Part shown: positions 27,526-37,500 of the stretch, one piece after another
How positions within the stretch are numbered: position 1 is the first letter of the stretch
Layout of the letters: each line of letters starts with the position of its first letter
Source of the DNA: Pelagicoccus sp. SDUM812005
GTDB lineage: Bacteria > Verrucomicrobiota > Verrucomicrobiia > Opitutales > Opitutaceae
DNA: 64,000 nt
Reading direction: 5' to 3'
NCBI RefSeq assembly: GCF_031127875.1
Contig: NZ_JARXIA010000029.1
Location: 1-64,000 of the forward strand
Position numbers and translations under genes: made by a program
The notes under the pieces: model-generated
What the model was told of the DNA's origin: nothing
Databases searched by the model: none
The model's input: the letters and a program-made list of their open reading frames with translations, nothing else

Positions 27526-29517
27526 ATGAACCCCTCCCAAGGGAACATCGCTAAATGCCTCCTGCTGCTCGCCGCCGCGCTCGCTAGCGTTTCCCTAGCA
27601 GCTGGTACCGAAGACCTTAGCGAACTGAACATCACCCAGCTCGAAACCAAGCTCGCCTCCATCGACGCTGAGCTTAAGCAGATTTCCCAATACAGCCTAC
27701 GCAGCGGCATCGGAGCCATAGGCCACCGCTCCGACGGGCACCGGACCAGCGATGCGAGAGAGTGGATCGAAATCGACCTCGGCGCGGAAACGCCTATCGA
27801 CGAAATCGTTCTCGTACCCACAATCTGGCGACACACCAACGAGGGATTCCGCGCCGACGCCTTCCCTGCTGAATTCAAAATCTACGCCGGTAACGAAGGC
27901 GATAGCGACGGCACGTTGATCGCCGACTCGAAAAAGCTCAGCATATCCCACCCCGGAATCGCCCCCTTGCACGTCGAAACGCCGGGCGCCTCAGGATCTT
28001 GGATACGGATCGAAGCAACCGAGCTTTCCCAACGGGCCTTCGACGGGCTCTACGTCTTCCAGCTCGCGGAAATCCTCGTCTTCAACGGACAGGAGAACGT
28101 GGCCCTCAAACGTCCCCTGAAAACCAGCTCGAAGGTTTACGACCTGGCCCGGGCCTGGGATTCCTCCTTCGTGGTCGACGGCTTCCTGCCCTACCTGATG
28201 GACGCTGCCATCGGAGAAAAGAGCCTCGCCTACGTCAGCGCCCTCGGTACCTCGCCCACCCTCGTGATCGACCTGGGAGCTCCGTATCCAATTAATCGCA
28301 TACACCTGCACGCGGTCGACCAGAGCGACACCGTTCCCCAAGCCTACGCCGGCGACCTGGGGATTCCCAACCAGCTGACAGTCGAGGGCGCCCTAAATCC
28401 CGACTTTTCCGACGCCCGCCTCCTGCTCGAATACAAGCAAAGAGGAATCAACGACACCGGCCCCATCATCATGCGAAACGTTCCGGTGCAGCTCTGCCGC
28501 TACATCAGGCTGGTGCCGGAAAACAAAGCGTCCGCCTTCGAGCCGGGGTCCGACAAGTTTCGCGTCGGCTTCGCTGAAATCGAACTTTTCTCGGAGGGGG
28601 TAAACGTCGCCCTAAACAAGGAGGCGAGCTCCATCCCCCCTTCCACCCCCTCCAATTCGATTCGTTCCCTTGCCGCCCTGACCGACGGAAACAACCTCTA
28701 CGGCAAGGTCCTGCCCATCCGGGACTGGCTCGTGGAGCTCTCGCGACGCCACGCCCTCGAGACCGAACGCCCCCTCGTCGTCGCAGAACTCAACCAACGC
28801 TACGGCAAGCAAAAGAAGATCCTGGAGCGTACCAGCTGGCTCGCCATCGCCCTCGCCGTAGGGATCGCCTTCACCATCCTCTTCGACCGCAACCTCCGCA
28901 TGCGCCAGGCCAGCCGTATGCGCCAGCGCTTCGCAGCCGACCTTCACGACGAGCTCGGCGCCAATCTGCACGCCATCGGCCTCCTCTGCGATCTCGCCAT
29001 CGAATCCGTCGACTCCCGCGAAGAACTCATCGAGCTGCTCGAACGCACCCGCGTCTTCACCGAGCGCAGCGGCATGGCGGCCCGCTACTGTACCAACATG
29101 CTGGAAGCCCGCGGCATTTGCGAAGACCTCCTAGACGAAATGGACCGCACCAGCCGCCGCCTCCTCGCCGACCTCGACCACAGCTTCGAAATCGAGGGGG
29201 AAGAGACCTTGGAGACGCTGTCGCCCCGCAAGCGCATCGACCTCTTTCTCTTCTACAAGGAATCGCTCACCAACATCATTCGTCACTCGGGAGCAAAAAG
29301 AGTCCACACTCACCTCAAGGCGAGCAAACGCTCGGTCCAACTGTCGATCACGGACGACGGTATCGGCATTCCTGATACGATTCCCAATCGCGTCCCGCCC
29401 TCCCTCAAACGCAGAGCCCGCCTTTTGCACGCTCAGGTTTCCACCGACTGCCCCGCCAGCGGCGGAACAAAAATCACGCTAAAAGTTAAACGAAGAAGAT
29501 TCCGCATATTTAAATGA
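27526..29517 (+). CDS. Sensor histidine kinase (HisKA_3/NarL type) with periplasmic discoidin-like domains
   Basis: A 663-residue kinase. The ATG at 27526 is chosen because a signal peptide follows (CLLLLAAALASVSLAA); earlier starts only add untypical sequence. A periplasmic part of about 400 residues has one F5/8C-like (discoidin) segment (about 50-190, REWIEIDLG...IDEIVLVPTIW) and a second starting NVALKRPLKTSS at residue 191 (LVIDLGAPYPINRIHLH, CRYIRLVPEN). A third start, NVALNKEASS, is truncated. A membrane helix lies at about 436-452 (WLAIALAVGIAFTILF). The H-box is DLHDELGANLHAIGLL with His474, the N-box is YKESLTNIIRHS, and the G-box is DDGIGIP. Discoidin domains often bind sugars, so sensing of a glycan fragment is inferred. 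It overlaps the response regulator gene by ATGA. Confidence 0.88.
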   Translation: MNPSQGNIAKCLLLLAAALASVSLAAGTEDLSELNITQLETKLASIDAELKQISQYSLRSGIGAIGHRSDGHRTSDAREWIEIDLGAETPIDEIVLVPTIWRHTNEGFRADAFPAEFKIYAGNEGDSDGTLIADSKKLSISHPGIAPLHVETPGASGSWIRIEATELSQRAFDGLYVFQLAEILVFNGQENVALKRPLKTSSKVYDLARAWDSSFVVDGFLPYLMDAAIGEKSLAYVSALGTSPTLVIDLGAPYPINRIHLHAVDQSDTVPQAYAGDLGIPNQLTVEGALNPDFSDARLLLEYKQRGINDTGPIIMRNVPVQLCRYIRLVPENKASAFEPGSDKFRVGFAEIELFSEGVNVALNKEASSIPPSTPSNSIRSLAALTDGNNLYGKVLPIRDWLVELSRRHALETERPLVVAELNQRYGKQKKILERTSWLAIALAVGIAFTILFDRNLRMRQASRMRQRFAADLHDELGANLHAIGLLCDLAIESVDSREELIELLERTRVFTERSGMAARYCTNMLEARGICEDLLDEMDRTSRRLLADLDHSFEIEGEETLETLSPRKRIDLFLFYKESLTNIIRHSGAKRVHTHLKASKRSVQLSITDDGIGIPDTIPNRVPPSLKRRARLLHAQVSTDCPASGGTKITLKVKRRRFRIFK

Positions 29518-30179
29518 AAGACCCCATCCGCATCATGCTCGTCGAAGATCATCCCGCTTACCGCGAGGTCATCGAGCGAGCCATAAAACGAGCCACCAAC
29601 CTGAACCTCGTCAGCCAATTCGGTACCGCCGAGATCGCCCTGCGCAACGCCCAGGAGCTACGCCCGGAAAGCGTGCCCGACGTCATCCTGCTCGACCTGC
29701 ACCTGCCGGGCATGTCTGGCCTCGAATCCATCCCTTGGTTCAAGAAATACATTCCCAAGTCCGAAATCCTGGTCCTGACCCAGTCCGATAACGAATCGGA
29801 CATCCATGCCGCCATCTCCTCAGGCGCCTCCGGCTACCTGCTGAAGTCCGCCACCGTGACCCAAATCAAGGAGGCCATCCAAACCGTAGCCGACGGCGGA
29901 GCCTCCCTAGATCCGAACGTCGCCCGCTTCATTCTCGACAAGCTGAAAACGCTTCCGACCATCGAGAAGCCCGAACGCTCCCTCTCGGAACGGGAACTCG
30001 AAATCCTCACCTTGCTCGGGGACGGACTCGTGAAGAAGGAAATCGCCGACAAGCTCAACATCAGCATCACCACCGTCGCCTACCACGTGAAGCACATCTA
30101 CGAAAAGCTCAACGTCATGAACGCCCCGGCCGCGATCGCCAAAGCCTTCAAAACAGGAATCCTCTCCGCCGACGAGTAA
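29514..30179 (+). CDS. Response regulator, NarL/FixJ (LuxR-HTH) family
   Basis: A 221-residue regulator. The receiver domain (residues 1-125) starts with IRIMLVEDHPAYREVIERA and has the phosphoacceptor Asp61 in VILLDLHLPGMSG, the Thr/Ser and Lys positions in VLTQSDNES and YLLKSATVTQ. The C-terminal LuxR-type helix-turn-helix (about 155-215) contains LSEREEL-like LSERELEILTLLGDGLVKKE and ISITTVAYHVKHIYEKLNV. Its start codon overlaps the kinase stop (ATGA), so the two are translationally coupled partners. The natural target is the divergent TonB receptor operon, but this is not shown by the sequence. Confidence 0.95.
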   Translation: MKDPIRIMLVEDHPAYREVIERAIKRATNLNLVSQFGTAEIALRNAQELRPESVPDVILLDLHLPGMSGLESIPWFKKYIPKSEILVLTQSDNESDIHAAISSGASGYLLKSATVTQIKEAIQTVADGGASLDPNVARFILDKLKTLPTIEKPERSLSERELEILTLLGDGLVKKEIADKLNISITTVAYHVKHIYEKLNVMNAPAAIAKAFKTGILSADE

Positions 30180-30229
30180 CGGGGTCCAGCCCCAACCGCG
30201 CTTCAACCACGGCCTCCGGGACCAATCCT

Positions 30230-31144
30230 TCAGCGAAACTGCGACGGACTGTAGCCGACCCACCGCTTGAAGAGGGACGAAAACGTATAGACGCTGTCAT
30301 AGCTGACCGCCCGCGCCACCGATTCGATCTTCTCGTCGGTGGTGCTCAGCAATTGCTTGGCCCGCTGCATGCGCAGGAAGGTCAAATGCTGCATCGGACT
30401 GCGCCCGTAGTGCTGGCGACAGAGGCGACGCAAATGCTCTTCGCTCATATGGGCGATACCCGCCAACTCGGAGAGAGTCCACTTGCGCGACAAGCTCTGG
30501 TCCACCTTCTGCCAAGTTCGCCACAGCCGGTCGTCGTAGTCCTGAGGCTGGGCAAAGCGCATCACGTAATGCTGCACCAGCTCGATCCACTGATCGAGAG
30601 CCGCCGGATTGTTCATGCCACGACATTCTGAATACAGTCCCTGGATCGCCGCGAACAAGGGGGAGCAATCGTACTTTCCCAACACTGGGGAATGATGCGT
30701 CACGATTGGCTTCGTCTCCGGCGACTCCAAATAGCGCACCCAACAAAACTCCCAACTGACGCCCTCGATACACTTGAAGGTGTTGAGCACGAAGGGCGGC
30801 AGCAAGCAGGCTTCCCCAGCGCGAAGACGCTTCCACTGCCCGTCCACCAAAACCGTTCCCTCTCCCTCCAAACAGGCCATCATGAAGGACCCCGATTGAA
30901 ACTTGCGCTTGATCTCGAAGGGATACGTCGCCCGCAGCACCCCCACATGGGCGATATGCCGCTGCTTCAGCAGAGAACAAACCGGAGTTCCAGCCAACCA
31001 CTCCCGCGGATCCGAGTCGTCGCAACGTACCACGCTGTAACGCGACGTCCCCAGATTCTGGATATCCTCCACCCCTCTCTCAATTTCGCTAGCCACGTCC
31101 ACGCCCCTTTCGCCACATAAACATGACGAAAAGAAAATGTGCAT
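30230..31144 (-). CDS. AraC family transcriptional regulator
   Basis: A 304-residue regulator. The ATG at 31144 (MHIFF) is preceded by GGA five bases upstream and is taken as start. The much longer reading frame beyond it is antisense to the next gene and is not used. The N-terminal half resembles a cupin-type sensing domain (GVLRATYPFEIKRKF, GEGTVLVDGQWKRLRAGEACLLPP). The C-terminal 100 residues hold two helix-turn-helix motifs (WTLSELAGIAHMSEEHLRRLCRQ and KIESVARAVSYDSVYTFSSLFKRWVGYSPSQFR). It is divergent from the six-gene operon starting at 31337 and is the likely regulator of that operon, with a sugar or sugar derivative as ligand. Confidence 0.9.
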   Translation of the reverse strand: MHIFFSSCLCGERGVDVASEIERGVEDIQNLGTSRYSVVRCDDSDPREWLAGTPVCSLLKQRHIAHVGVLRATYPFEIKRKFQSGSFMMACLEGEGTVLVDGQWKRLRAGEACLLPPFVLNTFKCIEGVSWEFCWVRYLESPETKPIVTHHSPVLGKYDCSPLFAAIQGLYSECRGMNNPAALDQWIELVQHYVMRFAQPQDYDDRLWRTWQKVDQSLSRKWTLSELAGIAHMSEEHLRRLCRQHYGRSPMQHLTFLRMQRAKQLLSTTDEKIESVARAVSYDSVYTFSSLFKRWVGYSPSQFR

Positions 31145-31336
31145 TTTCCAGAATGCACAAGTCGATTCAAGCAACGCGGAAAGAAGCGGAAGCATCCGCT
31201 CCCCCAGCTGCCAGGGCTTCCATGCCCTGCCCCCTTCCTTCTCGCTCCCCCAGTTGGTAGCGATGTGGAAATCCAATAAATCCTTGTTGAGCAAATGAAA
31301 TTGCTCCGACACCGCTTGCAGCCTGTGATCGCCCCT
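31145..31336. promoter_or_regulatory. Divergent control region of the AraC gene and the 31337 operon
   Basis: A 192-bp intergenic space between oppositely directed starts. A small inverted repeat AGGGC...GCCCT lies near 31215-31230. No convincing -35/-10 pair is recognisable. Control of both units from here is inferred. Confidence 0.35.
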
Positions 31337-32212
31337 ATGCCAAATCAATGGACCGGAATCGGAAACCCCTACACCAGAACCGAGGTACTGGAGCGCTTGC
31401 ACGACACGCTCAGCAAAGGCGAACCCATTATCGCCGCCGGAGCTGGCACCGGGATCAGCGCCAAATTCATCGAAAAGGGAGGCGCCGACCTTCTCATCAT
31501 CTACAACTCCGGACGCTTCCGCATGGCGGGCCATGGCTCCACCGCCGGCCTCATGTCCTACGGCGACGCCAATGCGATCGCCATGGAGATCGGCGAGTTC
31601 GAAGTTTTGCCAGTTGTGGAAGAGATCCCCGTCATCTGCGGAGTCCATGCCACCGACCCGCGCCGGCGCATGTGGCATTGGCTGCTGAAGGTTAAGGACA
31701 TGGGTTTCAGCGGTATCAACAATTTCCCTACGCACACCATCATCGACGGCCAATACCGCCAAACCCTCGAAGAGACAGGCATGAGCGTGCAAAAGGAAAT
31801 CGATTGCGTCGCCCTCGCCCGCAGGATGGACATGTTCTCCATCGTCTACGTCGCCAAGCCGGAAGAAGCGAAAGCCATGGCCGAAGCGGGAGCGGATGTC
31901 ATCATCGCCCACGTGGGCTGCACGGTCGGCGGCTCCATCGGCGTCGTCGACGCTGCCGTCTCCCTCGAAGACGCCGCCGCTCAAACTCAGGCTATCATCG
32001 ATGCCGGCAAGTCCGTGCGGGACGACATCATATACCTCAGCCACGGCGGCCCCATCTTGAGTCCCGCCGACGCTGCCTACATCAACGAACGCACCGATGC
32101 GGTCGGCTTCGTAGGGGCCTCCAGCCTTGAGCGCATGGCGGTCGAATCCTCGCTCGTCAATCTCACCAAGGAGTTCAAGTCTATCCCCGTTAAGAAAACA
32201 GGTGGCCGCTAA
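31337..32212 (+). CDS. PEP-hydrolase-like TIM-barrel protein (Tm-1 C-domain family)
   Basis: A 291-residue soluble protein. The start at ATG 31337 (MPNQWTG) is chosen; an earlier ATG at 31295 has no support. Sequence from GKxIIAAGAGTGISAKFIEKGGADLLIIYNSGRFR through PVICGVHATDP, GFSGINNFPT, ADVIIAHVGCTVGGSIG and YLSHGGPI to VGFVGASSLERM fits the TIM-barrel family annotated as phosphoenolpyruvate hydrolase-like. In plants this domain is the C-terminal half of the Tm-1 protein, and the N-terminal half is encoded by the next gene here. Biochemical function in bacteria is unknown to me. First gene of a six-gene operon. Confidence 0.85.
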   Translation: MPNQWTGIGNPYTRTEVLERLHDTLSKGEPIIAAGAGTGISAKFIEKGGADLLIIYNSGRFRMAGHGSTAGLMSYGDANAIAMEIGEFEVLPVVEEIPVICGVHATDPRRRMWHWLLKVKDMGFSGINNFPTHTIIDGQYRQTLEETGMSVQKEIDCVALARRMDMFSIVYVAKPEEAKAMAEAGADVIIAHVGCTVGGSIGVVDAAVSLEDAAAQTQAIIDAGKSVRDDIIYLSHGGPILSPADAAYINERTDAVGFVGASSLERMAVESSLVNLTKEFKSIPVKKTGGR

Positions 32213-32244
32213 GCAGCGCCGCGATCCCCCGCCCCCCAAAAAAC

Positions 32245-33450
32245 ATGCCCACCATCGCAATTCTCGGAACGCTCGATTCGAAAGGCGAAGAACACGCATT
32301 CCTCGCCGATCGCGTTCACGAACGGGGACACACTCCCCTCCTCATCGACGTCGGCACCGGAAGCGAACCGCCCTTCAAGCCGGACTACTCGCGCTTCGAC
32401 GTCGCCGCCGCTGCCGGACTCGACCTCGCTCCGCTCCTGCAACGCCACGATCGCGGCGAATGCGTTATCGCCATGTCCCAAGCCGCCCCGCTCTTTATCG
32501 CCCAGCTCGCGGAAGCGGGAACGATCGACGGCGTCATTTCCCTCGGCGGCGGAGGCGGCACCGCCATCGCCACCGCAGCCATGCGAGCCCTTCCCATCGG
32601 CTTCCCCAAGCTCATGGTCTCCACCCTCGCCAGCGGCAACACCGCCCACTACATGGGCTGCAAGGACATCGTGATGATGCCCAGCATCGTCGACGTCTGC
32701 GGATTGAACCGCCTTTCCAGAAACCTCTTCACCCGAGCCGCCGGCGCCATCTGCGGCATGGTCGAAGCCAAGGTCGACGCCGACGCTGGCAAGCCCTTGA
32801 TCGTCGCCAGCATGTTCGGCAACACCACCACCTGCATCAACGAAGCGAAAGCCGTCCTCGAAAACGCCGGCTACGAAGTCCTCGTCTTCCACGCGACCGG
32901 CTCCGGCGGCCGCGCCATGGAGAGCCTCATCGAAAGCGGCCTCGTCACCGGCGTGCTCGACCTAACCACCACCGAATGGGCCGACGAAATCGTGGGGGCA
33001 ACCCTATCCGCAGGGCCAAGCCGCATGGACGCCATGAGCAAAGCCCGCATCCCTGCCGTCATCGCACCGGGCTGCGTGGACATGGCCAACTTCGGGGCCC
33101 GCGAAACCGTGCCCGACACCTTCGCGGAACGTACCTTCTACCAGCACAATCCGCAGGTCACCCTCATGCGTACCAACGCTCAAGAGTGCGCCGCAATCGG
33201 AGAAACCATCGCTCGCAAAGCCAACGCCAATCCCGCCCCGGTCGCCATACTCAACCCGTTACAGGCCGTCAGCGAAATCAACGGCCAGGGACAGCCCTTC
33301 TACGATCCCGAGGCGGACCAAGCCTTGTTCGAAGCCATCCACGCCCACGCCAAGGTCGAAGTCATCGACTTGGACGAAACCATCAACAGCCAACGCTTCG
33401 CCCGAGCCTGCGCGGAAAAACTGCTCGAGCTCATCGAGCGCCATCGCTGA
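32245..33450 (+). CDS. Tm-1-like ATP-binding protein (UPF0261)
   Basis: A 401-residue cytoplasmic protein starting 32 bp after its partner. The opening IAILGTLDSKGEEHAFLADRV and LIDVGTG, the SLGGGGGTAIATAAMRALPIG loop, KLMVSTLASGNT, MFGNTTTCI and VFHATGSGGRAMESLI are hallmarks of the UPF0261/Tm-1-like family, whose members bind ATP in a two-lobe fold. The pair with the preceding TIM-barrel gene matches the two halves of plant Tm-1. The reaction is not established. Operon context with sugar-catabolic proteins suggests a metabolic enzyme role. Confidence 0.9.
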   Translation: MPTIAILGTLDSKGEEHAFLADRVHERGHTPLLIDVGTGSEPPFKPDYSRFDVAAAAGLDLAPLLQRHDRGECVIAMSQAAPLFIAQLAEAGTIDGVISLGGGGGTAIATAAMRALPIGFPKLMVSTLASGNTAHYMGCKDIVMMPSIVDVCGLNRLSRNLFTRAAGAICGMVEAKVDADAGKPLIVASMFGNTTTCINEAKAVLENAGYEVLVFHATGSGGRAMESLIESGLVTGVLDLTTTEWADEIVGATLSAGPSRMDAMSKARIPAVIAPGCVDMANFGARETVPDTFAERTFYQHNPQVTLMRTNAQECAAIGETIARKANANPAPVAILNPLQAVSEINGQGQPFYDPEADQALFEAIHAHAKVEVIDLDETINSQRFARACAEKLLELIERHR

Positions 33451-33494
33451 AAATCCCAACGAATTACAAACCCAATATCCAAATCCTAAATACA

Positions 33495-33791
33495 ATGGTC
33501 AGACACTACGGCGTATTCAAATTCCACGACAACGTTAGCCCCAGCGAAATAGACGAATGCTTCGCCGCCATGAAGGACATGGTCGGCAAGATTCCCGGAC
33601 TGCAAGACATGGAGCACGGCCCCTACCAGAGCGACGAAGGCCTAAACGAAGGTTTCACCCATGGCTTCCTCATGACCTTCGATTCCGTCGAGTCCCGCGA
33701 CGCCTACCTGCCCCACCCCATCCACGAAGCGGTCAAGGACATCGTAGTACCGCGTCTCAAGGAAGTCATCGTCTTCGATTTCGTCGTCTAG
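33495..33791 (+). CDS. Dabb (stress-responsive A/B barrel) family protein
   Basis: A 98-residue protein starting at ATG 33495. The larger reading frame that ends here starts antisense-like within the previous gene and is not real. Features are VRHYGVFKFHDNVSPSEIDECFAAMKDMVGKIPGLQDMEHGP, FMTFDSVESRDAYLPHPIHEAV and a terminal VVPRLKEVIVFDFVV, the normal order of the dimeric alpha+beta barrel Dabb fold. The typical length of about 100 residues agrees. Function in the operon is unknown; family members include small isomerase- or cyclase-like enzymes and stress proteins. Confidence 0.85.
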   Translation: MVRHYGVFKFHDNVSPSEIDECFAAMKDMVGKIPGLQDMEHGPYQSDEGLNEGFTHGFLMTFDSVESRDAYLPHPIHEAVKDIVVPRLKEVIVFDFVV

Positions 33792-33822
33792 TACCCTTCA
33801 ACTCCTCTTTAACATCGTCGTC

Positions 33823-34455
33823 ATGCTAGTTCCACTACGCTTCGCCTTCCTCGCCCTTCTCTCGCCCCTCGCACTTTTCGCAGGCGAGCCAGTCAGCCTC
33901 TTCGACGGCGAAACGCTCGCGGGCTGGCAAGCGACCAACGAAGCCGACGCCCATTACTGGTCCGTGGTCGACGGCGTCATCACCGGAGGCGACGGCCAGC
34001 AGCGCATCCCCCGCAACACCTTCCTGAGAACCGAGCGCCCATACGAAGATTTCGAGTTCCGCTGCCTATTCCGCCTCACCGGCGACCCTGCGACCGGCCT
34101 CATCAATAGCGGAATCCAATACCGATCCTCTCTGCATGGAGCCCACATGGTCGGCTACCAAGCGGATATCGGCAACAAATACTGGGGCGATATCTACGAC
34201 GAAAAACGCAGAAAGAAAGCCCTCGTCAAAGGCGACCTGTCAGTCCTTCCCAAGCTGCTCGACCCCTTCGGCTGGAACAGCTACATCATCCGCTGCCAAG
34301 GAAACCGACACCAAACCTACATCAACGGCATCAAAGTCGCGGATTACCTCGAAGAAGATCCCAGCATCCCATCGAAAGGATACATCGGTATCCAGCTCCA
34401 CAAAGGCGGAAACGCCAAGATCGAGATCAGCGACGTCACCTTGGACGAACTTTAA
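33823..34455 (+). CDS. Exported DUF1080 protein (3-keto-disaccharide hydrolase family)
   Basis: A 210-residue protein with a signal peptide (FAFLALLSPLALFAGEP). It shows the classic DUF1080 order: SLFDGETLAGWQ, YWSVVDGVITGGDG, TERPYEDFEFRCLFRLT, NSGIQYRS, GYQADIG, GDIYDE and GNRHQTYINGIKVADY, ending in IGIQLHKGGNAKIEISDVTL. The fold is a concanavalin-like sandwich, and some members hydrolyse 3-keto-glycosides. It precedes a large PVC dehydrogenase by 74 bp, which fits an oxidise-then-cleave route, but the substrate is not shown. Confidence 0.9.
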   Translation: MLVPLRFAFLALLSPLALFAGEPVSLFDGETLAGWQATNEADAHYWSVVDGVITGGDGQQRIPRNTFLRTERPYEDFEFRCLFRLTGDPATGLINSGIQYRSSLHGAHMVGYQADIGNKYWGDIYDEKRRKKALVKGDLSVLPKLLDPFGWNSYIIRCQGNRHQTYINGIKVADYLEEDPSIPSKGYIGIQLHKGGNAKIEISDVTLDEL

Positions 34456-34529
34456 CAAGCGCGAACAATTCCGCTAGCCCCGGTCGCCACGATCGCCAAA
34501 CTCCCCGAACTCCCAATTTCACACCGGCA

Positions 34530-37500
34530 ATGAAACACTACGCAGCACTTGCAGTCGCGCTCCCCTTGATGGCAGGCGGGATCCTTCACGCTAAAAAAAC
34601 CCATTCCTACCGGGCAGACGTTTGGACGCCTGAAAACGAACAAGCGGGTTTCATCGTCCCCGAAGGCTTCGTGGTGGAACTGGTAGCCAGCGAGCGCGAC
34701 GGAATCGTCAACCCCATCGACCTCGCCTTCGACGACGCGGGACGCCTCTGGACGCAAACCGCCAGCATGTATCCGCTCGATCCCTTCTCAGAACAGTCCT
34801 TCGGCGAAATCCGCAAGCTGATGGAAGATCCGGACATCATGGAAAAGAACCCGGAGTTCAAACGGATCCGCGATCTCTACGAAGGCAAAACGAAAGGAGA
34901 CGACAAGATACTGGTCATAGACGATCCCTGGTCACCTACGCCCTCTCAGCCGCGCGTCTGGGCCGACGGGCTCGCCATCCCCCAGAGCATACTGCCCTAC
35001 CGCGACGGAGCCTACGTCGCCCACGGCTCCGAACTGATCTACCTCGAGGACAGCGACGGCGACGGAACCGCCGATAAGCGCTCAACCTTGCTCACCGGAT
35101 TCGGCTTCGTGGATACCCACACCATGTCCCACCTCCTAGTGCGCGCCCCCGGAAATTGGATACACTTCAGCCATGGCGCCCTTAACAAAGGGCTCGTCAA
35201 ATCCATGGTAAGCGGGGCCACCGCTCCTATCGAATACAGCAAGATCGTTCGCATGTCCATGGACGGAGCCCGCTTCAACGTCGTCTCCGCCGGCCTCAAC
35301 AACATTTGGGGATTCCAACTGCGAGCCAACGGCCAATGGTACGGCACCGAAGCCAACGACATGAGCTGGTCCGTCGTCCCCATGGAACCGGGCACCGGCC
35401 TCAAGGGAATCGGCGACGACCGAATCCGCCCCTACCAGCCCTGGATCCCGCAGCTGCACGACTTTCGCGTCGGAGGCACCGGCATCTCGGGACTGGAATT
35501 TTCCGAAGATGGAAACAGCGGATTTCCGGCGGAATGGAAGGACGTCGCCTTCCTCGCCAATCCGATTACCAATACCATCAACAGCGTCCGCATCGTACGC
35601 AATCCCGATGGTAGCGTATCCGCTGAACACCTACCGGACTTTCTCGAGTCCCAAGACGACTGGTTCCGTCCCGTCAACTTGGAGTTTGGCCCGGATGGCT
35701 GCCTCTACGTAGCGGATTGGTACAACAAGATCGTATCCCACAACGAAGTCTCCCGCAGCCACCCGGATCGCGACAAGTCCCACGGCCGCATTTGGCGCAT
35801 ACGCCACGAAAGCCAAACGCCCCGTCCCATCCCCAACCTCTACGAAGCGCCCACCGCCCAACTCGCGACCCACCTCAAGGCTCCCACCCTCTGGGAAAAA
35901 CGTGCCGCATGGCATCAGATCGCAGACCGAAAAGCCCTCGAACTCGCGCCGCAACTGGTTGCCCTCGCCGCAGACGACAAACAAGATCCCATCACCCGCA
36001 TCCACGCCCTCTGGTCGCTCGAAAGTCTCCAATATTTCGATACGAAGCTCATGGACGCCCTGGTCGGCACCGAAGACGGAGACCTGCGCCGCGAAGCCAT
36101 CCGCTCCCTCGCCAGCTTCGACCTAACAGCCTCCCAGCTCGCTCGCTACCTCACCGGCGCCGTCCAGGACCCCAACGCCATGGTGCGCTCCCAAGCCCTG
36201 CGAACCGTAATCGACGCCGGCAAAGCCAACCAAGAAATCATAGACATCGTCGTCAGCCTCTGCCGTCCGCTGCTGCCGGGCGACGAAATGGGCGGCCCCT
36301 ACGAACGCAAATTCGAACGCTACCTCGCCCGCATGGCGCTCGAGCAATACGAAGCGGAACTCGTAAGCTACCTCGACTCGCCGCTCGCCGCAAAGCAGCC
36401 CGCCGAAAATCGTTTCTGGGCCATCCAAGCCTTGTCCAAAGAAAACCACCAAAAGTACTTCCTCGCCCTCTACGACTCCATCAGCAAGAAGACGTGGGAC
36501 GTATCCACCTTCATCGAAGTCGCCAACAGCCTCGACGATCCAAGCATCAAGAAGGCCGTCGCCCCCTACTTTTCCCAGCCGCAGCACGCGAGCAATCTGC
36601 TATCCCTAGCGAACGAGGTCCTCGGACAAGTCGATTCCCGATCCCTCAAGCCGCTCCTCGTTCCAGCCGTGACGCAGCTCCTCGAATCCTCCGATCCCGC
36701 CCTCTGGGAAACTGGTCTGCAAGCGATTATTGGATACCGGCTACCCGGATTCGAGAAAACGAGCATCAAGCTCCTGCATGAGTCCAATGCCAGCCAAACT
36801 CTCAAAACCAAAGCCGTATCCGCTCTGCAATACGCAGGGACCGCAAGCGCTCACTCCGCTCTCCAGAACGCCTTCGCGAACGGAAGCTTAAACTTCAACG
36901 CACGACTCGCCGCCTTCGAAACCTTGGTGAAAGCCCAACAGAGCGTGCCGCGCGCCGCCCTCAAGGCCTTCCTCGACTCGCTCGGCAACAGTCAACGCGA
37001 CGAGTTCATCCGCGCCCTATCCATGTCCAAGCCCGGTTCCCAAGTCGTCCTGGACCTACTGGGTAAGAACCTCCTCTCCGCAGAGCAGATCGCCACCCCA
37101 GAGCTGAGCCGCATCGCTAGGAACACCGAAAAACAAGACCGCTTCGCCTCCCTTATCGCTCAACGCGAAACGAAAAAGGCGGAAGCCTTCCAAAAAACCT
37201 ACCATGCCTTCCTAGAGATAGCCGAATCGGGCGCCGGTAACGCCAGCCTGGGCGAGCCGCTCTTCAAAGGCCTCTGCCTTTCCTGCCACAGCGTCGGCTC
37301 CGAAGGAGTCGGCTGGGCACCGTCCCTAGACGGTTCCGCCTACCGCGACAACGAGGCCTTGCTCACCGCCATCCTCGACCCCAATGCCGCCGCGGAGGGT
37401 GCCTATCGACTCCGCCGCATTCGCAAGACCGACGGCAGCATGATCGAGGGCTTCCTCGAAAAACAGACCGCTCGCGGCGTCACCCTTCGCTTCATGGGCG

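Noticed and set aside
31145-32299. Long N-terminal extension of the AraC reading frame
   Set aside because: It is antisense to the PEP-hydrolase-like gene and runs through the intergenic region. The normal AraC length of about 300 residues is reached with the ATG at 31144.
32127-33494. Long plus-strand frame in front of the Dabb gene
   Set aside because: Its Arg/Pro/His-rich product is a shifted-frame shadow of the Tm-1-like gene. Only the last 98 residues, starting at 33495, form a recognisable protein.
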